From contig OZ023195.1 in assembly GCA_963995505.1 (NCBI GenBank), positions 4,050,109 through 4,114,108 of the forward strand: 64,000 nucleotides of DNA, read 5' to 3'. Position numbers and translations under genes: made by a program. The notes beneath the pieces were generated by a model. The model did no database searches and was not told the DNA's origin. It saw nothing but the letters and a program-made list of their open reading frames with translations. Positions 40,261 to 50,151 of the stretch are shown here, in pieces (the stretch's first letter is position 1; every line of letters starts with the position of its first letter). Origin of the DNA: Hypericum androsaemum (lineage: Eukaryota; Streptophyta; Magnoliopsida; Malpighiales; Hypericaceae).

Positions 40261-42224
40261 TTAAATCTGGAGAGAGGAGGCTATTGAACCAGCGAGACTA
40301 AGAACTTCAAACGGAGGTTTGTTTGCAACTGCCTTAACAGTCAAAGGGCAGGAATCCGTGATCCAAAAGTACGTCAGACCGGAATCTTGCTTCCCTGCAA
40401 GTAAAAGAAACAGCAATGGGTGCAAGAGCATTAGCCGGACATCGAAGACAACTGTAAGGAAACGGCAGCAGGTCAGGCCAGGTTAGCATAGAGTTGGCTG
40501 ATAAAACCATCCATGGGTTTGGCAAATTGTATAGTACAGCAGCAGCTCATCGACATGAAATGAAATGCGAGTACTAGGTCGTTATATCAACAGTTTTGCA
40601 GTCGTGGCATGTATGATGTACATTTGAAAGACAATCGTTGAATCTTAGAAGTAGCAGCAATCTTTTCCTTGTCAAAATCTTTGATATAAAGAAATACAGA
40701 TCAAGGTTTAGATAGAGTATCGTATAAGCAAAGTCCGGATAGGCCTTTTCATAGTTTTACTGTGTCTTTAACTGGGTTGGCCATTTTGAATCAGAGAGAG
40801 GAATAATAGAAATATCAAATGCAGATGAAAGAATTACCTCCAGTATCAAATTTGAATCGTTCCCAAGACCGATTAGGAAAAATCCCATGCGTCACGTAGG
40901 CACTTACTCTTGCTGCTCCGTGCTTTGCCAACACTTTCTGCAGATCAACCACGTAAACAGAACGGCAAAAAATTGGAATTACCAAGACATAAGAACATAC
41001 ACTTTATCAAATTCGAACCATGTCCTATAACAAATCTCAAGTACCTGACATTCAATCAAAGTGCCACCTGACTGAACCAAGTCATCAACAATCACGACGT
41101 GCCGTCCCAGTGGGTCACCCTCTTTGATGCGCACAATCCGCTGGTCGCCCTCCCGTACTTTGGCGCATACAATCTGCAAAACCAGCAATGAGCAACATCT
41201 CGAGAAAAACCATCCCAAAACCTCGAAAACAACATGATAAACACTACAAACATAGAACACATTTCCAAGATCTCTACCGTCGGGAAATGCTGTAGCTGCT
41301 TATGAAATCTCTTCCAGGCACCATCATCAGGGAAAGCAATTGAAATCTGCCACACCAAAAAAAAGGAGAAGATCAGCAAACGAAGGCTCGAGGCGAAGCA
41401 ATAGTCTCGAGTCCGAATCATACGTACATTGTCAGAATCAGGGAGCAGCTGGAGGCGGTTCTTGAGCAAAGGGATCCCGCTCTCGAAGCAAGGCAACACG
41501 TTATCCCCAAAGTAAAACCTCTCCTGCGAAATATAATTCGATTATCGATCTCCACAACTTATCAAGACATCTCGAGTTCGAGCCTTACCTGGAGGGCGTG
41601 GATGTCGAATGTGACGAGGGAGGTGGGGCCGCCGCGGGAGGTGGGGATGTTGGAGAGGATTCGGGCAAGGGTGAAGGCGGTCGCCACGTCGCCCTCGTCC
41701 TCCATCCGCTCGGAGGTCCCCGTGGGGAAGAAGGGGAGCACCAGCGTGAAGGAGGATATGAACAGCTTCGGGAGCGCGTAGGCGATCGATAACTGCTCGA
41801 ATATCACGCCGGGGGAGCTGAACGACGCCAGGAACGCCACGTCACGCCCCCGTATACCCCTCGCGTTCGGGATGAACACGTCCGGGAACCCGTCGGCGAA
41901 CGTCCCCCACTCTATCGACCTCAGCTCGATGCTCTCGGGCTCCGCCTGGGCCACGCGCTCCGCCAGGCCACGCGTCTCCTCGCAGTGGAACAGGCACACG
42001 CGCTTCTTCGACTCGCTGCTGGAAGAAGAGGAGGACGACATCGAGAACGCAGGGGATAGGCGGGGGGCGTCGGTGCTGCTCTTGACTTGGGAGGCGGCGG
42101 CTGCTGGAGTCAACGGGCGGGGTTTGACCGGGAGGATCGTGGGGCCGAGCTGGGGGTGTTTGGGAGTTGAGGATGGGGCGAGGCGGTTGTTGAGGAGGGG
42201 GCGGCGCGTGGCGGTCGCCGCCAT
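40261..42224 (-). CDS. PRS: Ribose-phosphate pyrophosphokinase (PRS3/PRS4 class)
   Basis: Six exons: 42224-41589, 41523-41428, 41346-41278, 41173-41045, 40937-40838 and 40394-40261. They encode 387 residues plus stop. The enzyme makes PRPP from ribose-5-phosphate and ATP for nucleotide, His and Trp synthesis. Landmarks are [60 protein letters not shown], the PRPP-binding loop [39 protein letters not shown] and [16 protein letters not shown]. The set is typical of plant phosphate-independent class II PRS. Residues 1-61 (Arg/Pro/Ser/Thr-rich, few acidic) look like an organelle transit peptide. Met62, just before a Ser run, could give a cytosolic form. Exon 1 is GC-rich. Confidence 0.94.
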
Positions 42225-42735
42225 TTTCGTGTTGGTGGTCGAGGGGCTTTTTCGTAATTCGCGTCTTTTGGCGTCGCGAATCGGATACGAGCGTGACTAC
42301 TTCAACAGCTGTTGTCGCGTTTGGACTTTGGAATTTGACCACTTGTTTGGGCCGATGCTCTATTCCAAAAGCCCAATATGGTGCGTAACAGATTTTAATA
42401 TCAAATCAAATATACAAATATTAATTTCAAGATTTGTTATCCATTGAACAAAAACATTACGGAGAATTTCTAATTCAAATTATTTTAGTCTATATTTAAG
42501 AATGGTTTAGGTGGTCAAATTTTATTACAAAACTTTGTCATTTGATCTCGTTTTATACATGGAAAAGAAATCACTAAAATATGAGGAATAATACGTCAAA
42601 CCATTTTCTGATGATATTAGCAGTAGGATATGTTTGGTTATGGTAGATGTTTAATTCATTTACAAATCTACGTTTACATGTTTGGTTAGTTAAAAAAAAT
42701 GAAGAATTCATTCCTTAAATTTTGCACGTGCATAT
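42225..42735. other. PRS promoter side; no gene seen
   Basis: AT-rich beyond about 42370. No ORF with recognisable content. Confidence 0.5.
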
Positions 42736-42744
42736 TTTATTGAA

Positions 42745-43871
42745 AAGATAATTACTCTCAGAACCCCAGGGTATAGTCAAATAGACTCTGAGGACCATGT
42801 AGTTTCCCTACTAATTACTGAGCCCCTGTAGTTTGGTTATTATTATACACTCGGGTCCCTGTAGCCGAAATCGTCGATTTTTTCGGCGAACTCCCCACCT
42901 AAAATGTCTAAAATGCCCCCAGGCCCCTTTTTACAATCCTTACACGACTCCTCCTCCTCCCCCCATTTCCTCGCCCACGGCTCCCTCTCCCCCCTCCGCA
43001 CTGCCGCCTCCCGGCTCACCTCTTCAAGGTCATCAGGGCGCTTCTCGCCCTCATCCTGTCGCTGCTCTGCGTGGAGCTGGTCGCATACTTTAACGGATGG
43101 CACTTCAGCCCGCCCTCAGTGGGGTCTGCGGAGGCCGCGGTGGAGCGGGCCTACCCGCAGTGGCTCGAGGTCCGAAGAGACTACCTCGCCCCGCCCCTCC
43201 AGAAGCTGGCCCATGTCTGCATTGTGCTCTTCTTGGTCCAGTCCGTGGATCGGGGGGTCCTCGTTCTGGGACTCTTCTGGATCAGGTTACGCGGGCTCAA
43301 GCCGGCGCTGGCGGCCCCACCGCCCGTCGAGGAGGACTACCCCTTGGTGCTGGTTCAGACCCCCATGTGCAATGAGAGGGAGGTATGGCATTGGCCTCTA
43401 CTCGTCTTGCCGGGCTTCATCTTCTCCAAAAGGGGCCTGAACCGGTCCCTGAAACTACCGTCGAGAGCTCCTGGCGGGCCTCGACGAGCACCCGGCCATT
43501 CCGGACGACCCAGACAGTGGCAACATGGAGGGTCTTAAACGGCAGCGTCGAATCGGCGAGCGAGATATTGCCCTCGGCGAGCTAAGCCAAGCCAGCCGGG
43601 GAGGGACTGGGGCGTCGGGCGACATGGAGATGGGAAAGCGTGAGAGAAGGGAGAAGAGAAGAGAGGAGAGATAATTTTTTTTTATCTTTTTGTGTAAGGA
43701 CATTTTAGACATTTCAGGTGGGGAGTTCGCCGGAAAAATTGACAATTCCGGCTACAGGGACCCGAGTGTATAATAATAACCAAACTACAGGGGCTCAGTA
43801 ATTAGTAGGGAAATTACAGGGTCCTCAGAGTCTATTTGACTATACCCTGGGATTCTGAGAGTAATTATCTC
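42745..43871 (+). mobile_element. Pack-MULE carrying a CSLC glucan synthase fragment
   Basis: 1127 bp flanked by perfect 9-bp direct repeats TTTATTGAA (42736-42744 and 43872-43880). Inverted arms of about 172 bp (42745-42916 and 43700-43871) share AGATAATTACTCTCAGAA, TATAGTCAAATAGACTCTGA and GGCGAACTCCCCACCT. The interior is GC-rich and carries a host gene fragment; there is no transposase. Its TIR family differs from that of the 27338-28682 element. Confidence 0.92.
43014..43382 (+). pseudogene. Captured cellulose synthase-like C (CSLC) 5' exon fragment
   Basis: One open frame from about 43014 reads LFKVIRALLALI, VAYFNGWHFSPPS, AYPQWLEVRRDYLAPPLQKL, CIVLFLVQSVDR and YPLVLVQTPMCNERE, matching the N-terminal membrane region and start of the glycosyltransferase domain of CSLC (xyloglucan backbone synthases). 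Homology stops at GAG|GTATGG (43382/43383), a splice-donor-like point, so part of exon 1 and some intron were apparently captured. The catalytic domain is absent. The following segment, 43383-43690, holds a further GC-rich stretch of unknown origin. Confidence 0.85.
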
Positions 43872-44038
43872 TTTATTGAATCATCAAATTTATTCTTAAA
43901 ATCAACCTTTTGATTTAATAACTAAGTAATCGATTATAAATATTTGATAATTCTATAACTTGTTAATTTAATATTTTAGTTTGATAAGAAAATTTTAATT
44001 TTCAAGAGATGTTTGATGTTATCCCCTGTCCTGTCCTC

Positions 44039-44054
44039 CCCTACGAGAATGTTT
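44039..44054. repeat. LINE target-site duplication (left)
   Basis: CCCTACGAGAATGTTT, repeated exactly at 45266-45281 on the other side of the LINE. Confidence 0.85.
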
Positions 44055-45265
44055 TTTTAAAAGGAAAATATCGGATTTCATTCAGATAAAAAAAGAGGTT
44101 ACATTAAGTCATAGTCCAAAAAGGGACGCAAATCTAGTGGAAGAGTATTACAATAAAAGACATCTGAATCGGTACAATGGCACTGCTTAGAAAACAGGTG
44201 TGCAGCCATATTAGCTTCACGGCGGGCAAACACAAAGCTATGCTCTACCAAGCTTTCGGCAAGTAGCCCGCAGTCCTCAATAATCACAGACAGATCACTT
44301 CTGTCCACCAGATTACGGTTCAGGGCAAGTACTACTGGCTGACAATCAGACTCGAAGATGGCTCGTCTTATACCAGAAGAAATAGCCCGTTCAATAGCAT
44401 GTTTGACTCCAAGAGCCTCCAATAAAGTAGGGTGACTGGTGTGCGGGAATCTTTGACAGGAAGCTTCCACTAAGGAGCTGGAGGAATCACGAACAACTAC
44501 GCCAGCATAACCGCCACCATCCTCGGAGAGCCCTGCATCTGAATTATACTTTAACCAGCCCTCCGGAGGTCGGGACCAATGATGAAGGACAAGCCTGTCA
44601 TTTGAGGAGGGACGTGGGTTGGCCTCATGATAATCTGCCAGGAATTTCAGGGCTCGAGCCATCTCTAGGGGAACATTTAAATTCTCCGCATTCTGGAAGA
44701 CGATGGTGTTCCGTATCTTCCAAATACCCCAGAGAATGCCTACTCTGGTTGCTTGAGCAATCGGGTCCTGACCATCGAGGAGGGCAGTAAACATGTCAGC
44801 AAAGCTGCCAGTACTCACCCTGGAAACGCTAACTCCATGATCCAGCCAGATGGGGATGACAGAGGTGCAGCCAAAGAAGAGGTGCTTAATTGATTCTTCA
44901 TACGAGCCACAAATGGGACATGTTGTGTCAAGCTCCATTCCTCTACGAGCCAGGTTACACCTTACTGGAAGGTTGTTGTCCAAAGCACGCCAGAGGAAAA
45001 TCTTAAAACGGGGCGGACAATACATATTCTAACACAAAGACCAGCGGCTACTAGGTAACGTTGGTGCCTGAGAGTGAGCCGATGCGCTCCACCAGAGTTC
45101 GAAATCCATGTGATAACCGCTCCGCACCGAGTAATTACCATCGTTTGTAAAGCGCCATCTCAGATTGCCATAAGGCTGGCGAAAGCTCAGGTGAATGACC
45201 CGAATCCGAGCTGCATCGTCGATAGAGAATATAGAGGCCAGCAACTCTTCATTCCATTGGAATAT
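44055..45265 (-). mobile_element. 5'-truncated LINE (L1-type non-LTR retrotransposon)
   Basis: 1.2 kb of minus-strand LINE 3' end, flanked by a 16-bp perfect target duplication and ending in a short A-run at 44055-44060. A 16-bp duplication with 5' truncation is the usual product of target-primed reverse transcription. It contains the end of the reverse transcriptase polyprotein. Confidence 0.9.
44099..45025 (-). pseudogene. LINE ORF2 C-terminus: zinc-binding RT domain and RNase H
   Basis: 308 uninterrupted codons. The N-terminal part (FKIFLWRALDNNLPVR..., then CPICG...E...HLFFGC) is the zf-RVT domain that follows plant LINE reverse transcriptases. The C-terminal part (about residues 150-290: YNSDAGLSEDGGGYAGVVVRD, then E..G...A, ESDC, then AN..AH) is an RNase H-like domain; the first catalytic Asp sits in the SDAG motif. 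Upstream RT-tail sequence at 45029-45244 is in another frame. No complete element is present, so it cannot move alone. Confidence 0.88.
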
Positions 45266-45544
45266 CCCTACGAGAATGTTTGTTTAGTCTGGACGCGAGA
45301 CATTTGCCAACTGTAAGCAATTACATTGTTTAGCGTCAGAGAAAACCTGGCCGTTTTACCTGACTCTTCTACCCTCCATCATGTACCCTCCCTTCTCTCC
45401 CGTACTGTTACCCACCGAGGGTAAAACCGTAACTCCAGATAACATTTTCCACCGTCATAAGCTACCTGCACCCCAAACGACAAAAAACCCTCTCATCGTC
45501 TTTTTTTCTCCACTTCAAAACCCTACTTCTACTTCTGGACATCG

Positions 45545-46106
45545 ATGACGAAAATGGCGTCTCGAAAGAGACTCTTAACGGTTTCGACATCGATGACGAT
45601 GACGATGATGATGGTAGTGATGGTTTTTTCCTCGCATTCTCTTACCCGTAAGTTGAAAGCTAGAAACTTTCCCCGTTTCCCCTCTCAAAGTTTGCACCTT
45701 TATCCTCCCATAGTTGGTTTTCTTTTCTTTTTCCTCTTCAGGTTCCCAAGGAGGAAGGAAGCTGGTTGAAGATGCAGCCACCATTAGTACTCCTAATAAA
45801 CCAGGAGTTCGTACTCGGAACTTGATATACTTTTGTAATCGGATTTTCCGACATAATATATAAAGTCATATTTTCCCCTTTGAGGAAAACAAGTTTGTGA
45901 CTTTTTCCTATTTATTTTTTGAACTCGCTTTAACTTGGTTTTCTTTCTCTTGAAAAAAATAAATGTAGGATTTTGAGGTCATGTTTTTGGACAAGGGGGC
46001 CTCCTCCTCCTCTTCTAAGGTGGTTCTGGTTGTGGAGGATTCAGCAAGGGAAGTTCCAACTGGACCAGACCCTCTTCATCACAACAACAAACCCATCAAG
46101 CCATGA
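45545..46106 (+). CDS. CLE signalling peptide precursor (CLV3/CLE40-like)
   Basis: Three exons: 45545-45647, 45742-45806 and 45969-46106, giving 101 codons plus stop. Residues 1-33 start basic (MTKMASRKR) and run into a Met/Val-rich hydrophobic segment, a plausible signal peptide. The variable middle (SQGGRKLVEDAATISTPNKP) is unconserved. Near the C-terminus is the CLE motif REVPTGPDPLHH (46047-46082), then NNKPIKP and stop. Secreted CLE peptides are cut from such precursors, often modified on the Pro residues, and bind LRR receptor kinases to limit stem-cell number. The two-intron layout and C-terminal tail resemble CLV3 and CLE40. The exon 2 donor (GGA|GTTCGT) is weak but the only one keeping frame. 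Confidence 0.82.
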
Positions 46107-47182
46107 AGATAATCAAGAAGATGATGATTAGATGGGTTAATTTCTAACTGGTCACTAACCTTCTAAGGTGGTTCTGGTTATGGTTCCAGACAAAAGGGGG
46201 TTCCTTAATTTTTTTTGGGTCAATTTCAGCTTCCAACGTATATAGTTTGTCTTATTATTATTTATTTATTGAATTCGGAAGCTTTTCTGCAATCTAGTTA
46301 GTTTATTTGTCAAATCTCTCTCGAAAATAGAACTTCAACGATTAATTAAAAATCGGAGGGTAATTCCTATCCGGACATATATAGTTTTTTGTTTACGCAT
46401 GAGATTTTATTGAAATTGTAAAATAATATAAAAATAATTAAATTCTCTTAAATAAGTGTAAAAATTATTCGGTTAAGTTGTAAATTAAAGCGTCTTACAT
46501 GTTTTGATATTGGTTAGATTGATACCTAAGACCGTTGTTGCAATTCACATCAATAACATATATGTTTTTTTTAAAGCAAAAAACAACTGGTTATTTAATA
46601 ACTATATTGGCATATCTGTAAAAAAATTATAGCAATAATAACAATGACAAAAATCTGGACATCTTTATTAAGGTTGGTGGTCAATTTGTACTAAAACTTT
46701 TCCTTTTAATGAAAAAGCTTACGAGGTCATTTCTATTTAACGCATTGTGCCTTTAGACTATATACTCTTTGGTTTATTACTCACTATGGTTTAAGTTGTG
46801 TTTTTTTAGCTTTTTTATTTTTGGTATATTATTTTCTCAATAATTTTTTTTATAGTTTAAATAGTGTTTGAACGAGCTTAATCAGAAAGTTACATATATG
46901 ATTGCATGGTCTTTAAATAGTGTTTAATTTCCAACCTTTCCACCACTAATATTTTTCATTTTCTATATTGAGATTAAGATTTATCAAGGAAGCTGTTGGA
47001 GCTGAAAATTAGCCACAGTTTCGAAATTGCATGTATCAGGTCTGGCAATTAAGGTTTCAACGTGCATTAACGCCAATATATATGTTACGGTTAAGGGAAA
47101 CGGTAAACTTTGAACCATTATTTTCTTACGTAGTTAATTACAAAGATGCTTCCTTTGATGATGAGTGTGGGAATTATTTTAA
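46107..47182. other. 3' flank of CLE gene and AT-rich spacer; no gene seen
   Basis: 46160-46205 partly repeats exon 3 of the CLE gene (CTTCTAAGGTGGTTCTGGTT). The rest shows nothing coding. Confidence 0.5.
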
Positions 47183-47460
47183 GGGAAAAGTTAACTTTAC
47201 TACTTGTAGTATCGCACAAAATTACTTTAGTACTTTGTAGTATAAAACTGATCAATCGAGTCAAATTTCTTACAATTAAAATTAATTAGGTCCAATGACA
47301 GCTGCCCGAACCTTACCCATCCTGCCCGGACCTTGTCCGTCCTAAAACTGATTAATCGAGTCAAACTTATTACAATTAAAATTAATTAGGTCCAAGGACA
47401 GCTGCCCGAACCTTGCCCATCTTGCTTGGACCTTGCCCGTTCTGCCCGGAGCCTCCTCGT
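47183..47460. repeat. Mutator-type TIR of the ERF Pack-MULE family, partly duplicated in tandem
   Basis: Starts GGGAAAAGTTAACTTTACTA and continues through CAATCGAGTCAAA, TTAAAATTAATTAGG and CAGCTGCCCGAACC, aligning with the TIR at 27338-27536. The inner part is repeated with a period near 100 bp (47245 on, and 47345 on). No opposite TIR was found downstream. Confidence 0.72.
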
Positions 47461-47502
47461 CCTCCTCCTAAGAAGAAGAAGAAGTTCCCACATTCGTTAA
47501 TC

Positions 47503-47504
47503 TT

Positions 47505-47535
<31 letters not shown>

Positions 47536-47536
47536 G
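47503..47536. repeat. (TTC)n microsatellite
   Basis: About eleven consecutive CTT/TTC triplets. Confidence 0.95.
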
Positions 47537-47539
47537 CAC

Positions 47540-47905
47540 GTTGCCAAGAAATGTACCTATAGTTGATGACATTTGGAGTTCCCAGGTGACCACCAAGAAC
47601 GACGTGTTTGCCTTCGGCGTGGTCCTGGTCGAGCTCATAATCGGCCAATGCGCTCTTATCCGCGACATCCGTTAATCCGACAAAATGAAGACACTGATCA
47701 CAGTGGTAGGATATTGTCCGCTCTAGCGATATGGTAATTTTAATACTAACTTGACATTTTTTTCCGGAATATATATGGGTTGGGCAGGCCGGAGATGCGA
47801 GACGTTATAGGAAAATTGTCAAAGATAAGGATGTCTTCCGTTGAGTGGGAAACATCACTCGGAGGAAGCAGCCAAATCTTCAGTGAAGTATTTAGTGGGC
47901 GATGA
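47540..47905 (+). pseudogene. LysM receptor-like kinase (LYK) 3' fragment
   Basis: First piece (about 47560-47697): LPRNVPIVDD, then TTKNDVFAFGVVLVELI, ALIRD and KMKTLITV: kinase subdomains VIII-IX of a LysM-RLK, with an in-frame TAA at 47672-47674. It stops at a GT that looks like an original donor. The second piece (47790-47905) reads RPEMRDVIGKLSKI, SSVEWETSLGGSSQIFS and FSGR then stop, the conserved C-terminus of the family. LysM-RLKs sense chitin or Nod factors. No extracellular or ATP-binding part is present. It may be a capture by the adjacent TIR-bearing element or simple decay. Confidence 0.8.
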
Positions 47906-48970
47906 CTAAAATGTTTATTATTGTATTCAGTTCTCTACATGTCTAATGTGATCTACTTACCCCTGTTAACAAACTAAAGGGCTGCTTTATGCTTGACATG
48001 CCGAATTATTTCGTGTCAATCAATATTTTAAAAAATGTGATTGAGTTAGAGATCCGGTCGATCCAAATGTGAATCGAGCGGATCTTTCTCCGCAGCGTTG
48101 TTAAAAATATTGATGCTAACTTCACTTGGCGCTTATTTATGTATTTCATGTCCACTTTGAAATATACAGTTTGGTATTTTTTTGTGAGACATGAAATTCT
48201 CAGTTGTTGAAGCATAAAGTTGTGGTTGAGTTCTCTTCTAATTATGAAATGCAAAGTCAGTGACAAGAATTTTTTTAAATGTTTCGAGGGTTTTTTATAT
48301 AAGTAAAAATCTATTATTCCTAAAAAATCCCATATGTAGTTACATCATAATAGTTCCATTACATAGGAAATAAGATAAATACATATCTAAGTATTACCTA
48401 CTAAATAAAAATAATATAACTCCCTATACCAAAATGAAAAAATCAACCAAAAGGTCCCCAATCCACACAGCTAACTTCAAAAGCACCATAGCAAGCAACC
48501 ATTTAGCACCGTCTATGAGAACCACGAGAAACACCAAATTGACAAATCCTCTTCAAAAACAGATTAAAAGACAAACAACATTCAAGGAGGATTAAAGACC
48601 TTTGATTGGCCTCTACCATGACTCTTCTCAGAGTCCTTTGATAATGTGTGAAGTTTTTGCATCCCAAGTTATTCCGAATTTTTTGAAAGTATTCTAATCA
48701 TCCTTCATCCATTCAGCTTGTCTGAGGTCTTTTTTTGCTTGTCCATCGATTCCAGCCAAAAGAAAAGTAGGGCTAATGTCTTCTGGAGGTTTAGAAGGCG
48801 CTTTAACCGTGATTTTCTTCGGTGGAATCTTAATTAAGGCAGCCGCCTTGAGATTTCGTATCATTTATGCAGAAAAATTAATAAAACAAACTTTTGAATG
48901 AGATAGATTCAGAAATAGGATAAATTAAATTACTCACGTGACAAAACATAACCATAGGTAATTGGCAATG
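47906..48970. other. Spacer with one coding-like minus-strand stretch
   Basis: 48691-48851 on the minus strand reads AALIKIPPKKITVKAP, SKPPEDISPTFLLAGID and GQAKKDLRQAEWMKDD then stop. The composition looks like a real protein end, but I do not recognise the family and see no further exons. The rest is AT-rich. Confidence 0.35.
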
Positions 48971-49394
48971 GAGGTTTTAAAAAAAATTACCCAAAGGCCG
49001 ACTGGGATTTCTCCCGTCCTCCGGGTCAACCGGTCAGATCGTTGGTTGGATCACACCTTTTTTAACTTTTTACAATTTTAAAATATTATATAGACTAAAT
49101 AGACAAAATATAAGTTTCAAAATCTATATTCCAACCAATTTATTTTATCTTGAGTCCACTTTTCTGTGTTAATTGATTTATTTTGTGTTGATTTGAAAAA
49201 TCGAGCTTGTGATACGATTTTTTATTTAATTTTGTATTAATTTTAAACAAAATCTAGTTAGACAGGTGGTTTGAGTTAAAAAAATCTGGTCAAACTACCC
49301 AATTCGACTTGATTTCGAGCATTTCGCAAAGTTTCTTGTACCAACCCCAAACCCGGTACACCCAAATGTCAGATTATTTTTTAAAGCCTTGTTG
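48971..49394. mobile_element. hAT-like noncoding element, copy 2
   Basis: Left end GGTTTTAAAAAA...; near it GGGATTTCTCCCGTCCTCC, as in 61225-61689. The right end has ATTATTTTTTAAAGCC. Ends are inverted-repeat-like, but no convincing target duplication remains. Confidence 0.55.
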
Positions 49395-49581
49395 CCCATT
49401 AGTTTCTCATACATTATTTCATGGTATTTCAAATTTTATTGAATATATAACTCGCGTCTCAACCTTTTTTTAATAATTTTCAAATAAAGCATTTCTTGCT
49501 ATTCATGTGTGAAACGTTAGCGACTAAAACATCCACCACCCCAGCGATAAGATAGTAAACAATAGAGACTAAACTGAAATT

Positions 49582-49847
49582 TTCCCAAATATATGGACTA
49601 ACTCAAACCAATATTACTACACATGCAAACCAATATCACTTCACATACAAACCAATATCACTTCATATGTAAACCAGTATCTTGTAAACCAATATCACTT
49701 CATATGCAAACCAATATCACTTCACATACAAACTAATATCATCTGATAGGTTATTAACCATCAGATTTAAAGATAATCAAATCCGACGGCCCAAAATGTT
49801 GTCCCCACCTATAGACAAATTTTCTTTAGTCCCCACTCAATCCGTCT
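49582..49847. mobile_element. MITE-like element, family A, copy 3 (left end missing)
   Basis: Same repeated 22-bp units, hairpin and right terminal repeat (AGTCCCCACTCAATCC) as 12074-12367, but the left TIR is absent. It ends about 300 bp upstream of the AP-1 mu ATG. Confidence 0.8.
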
Positions 49848-49961
49848 CCACCGGTCCCTCCCCACACCTCAGAGACAGCTCGTTTTCGCAACTTGCCTCG
49901 CTAGTGTGTTTCCATCTTCTTCTTCTCTTCGACTTGGAGCAAATTTCCTTCCTTCTCTGCG

Positions 49962-49964
<3 letters not shown>

Positions 49965-49993
<29 letters not shown>
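49965..49993. repeat. (ATT)n microsatellite in presumed 5' UTR of AP-1 mu gene
   Basis: About ten ATT triplets, 160-190 bases upstream of the ATG at 50152. Confidence 0.95.
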
Positions 49994-49994
<1 letters not shown>

Positions 49995-50151
49995 ATTAAA
50001 ACGAAGCAAGAGTTGGAAGTTCTTTCTAGGCGGCTTCAAGCGTTCCCGATCCCCCCCGGCCGATGATCCAGTGCAGTGGATCCCCGCCGCACCAGATCTG
50101 ATCTCCTCGCTAGAAGAAACGGTTAAAAGAAAGAGAAGAAGGCGGGGGGAA

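Noticed and set aside
41842..42447. Long ORFs on both strands over PRS exon 1
   Set aside because: Shadow frames of a GC-rich true exon.
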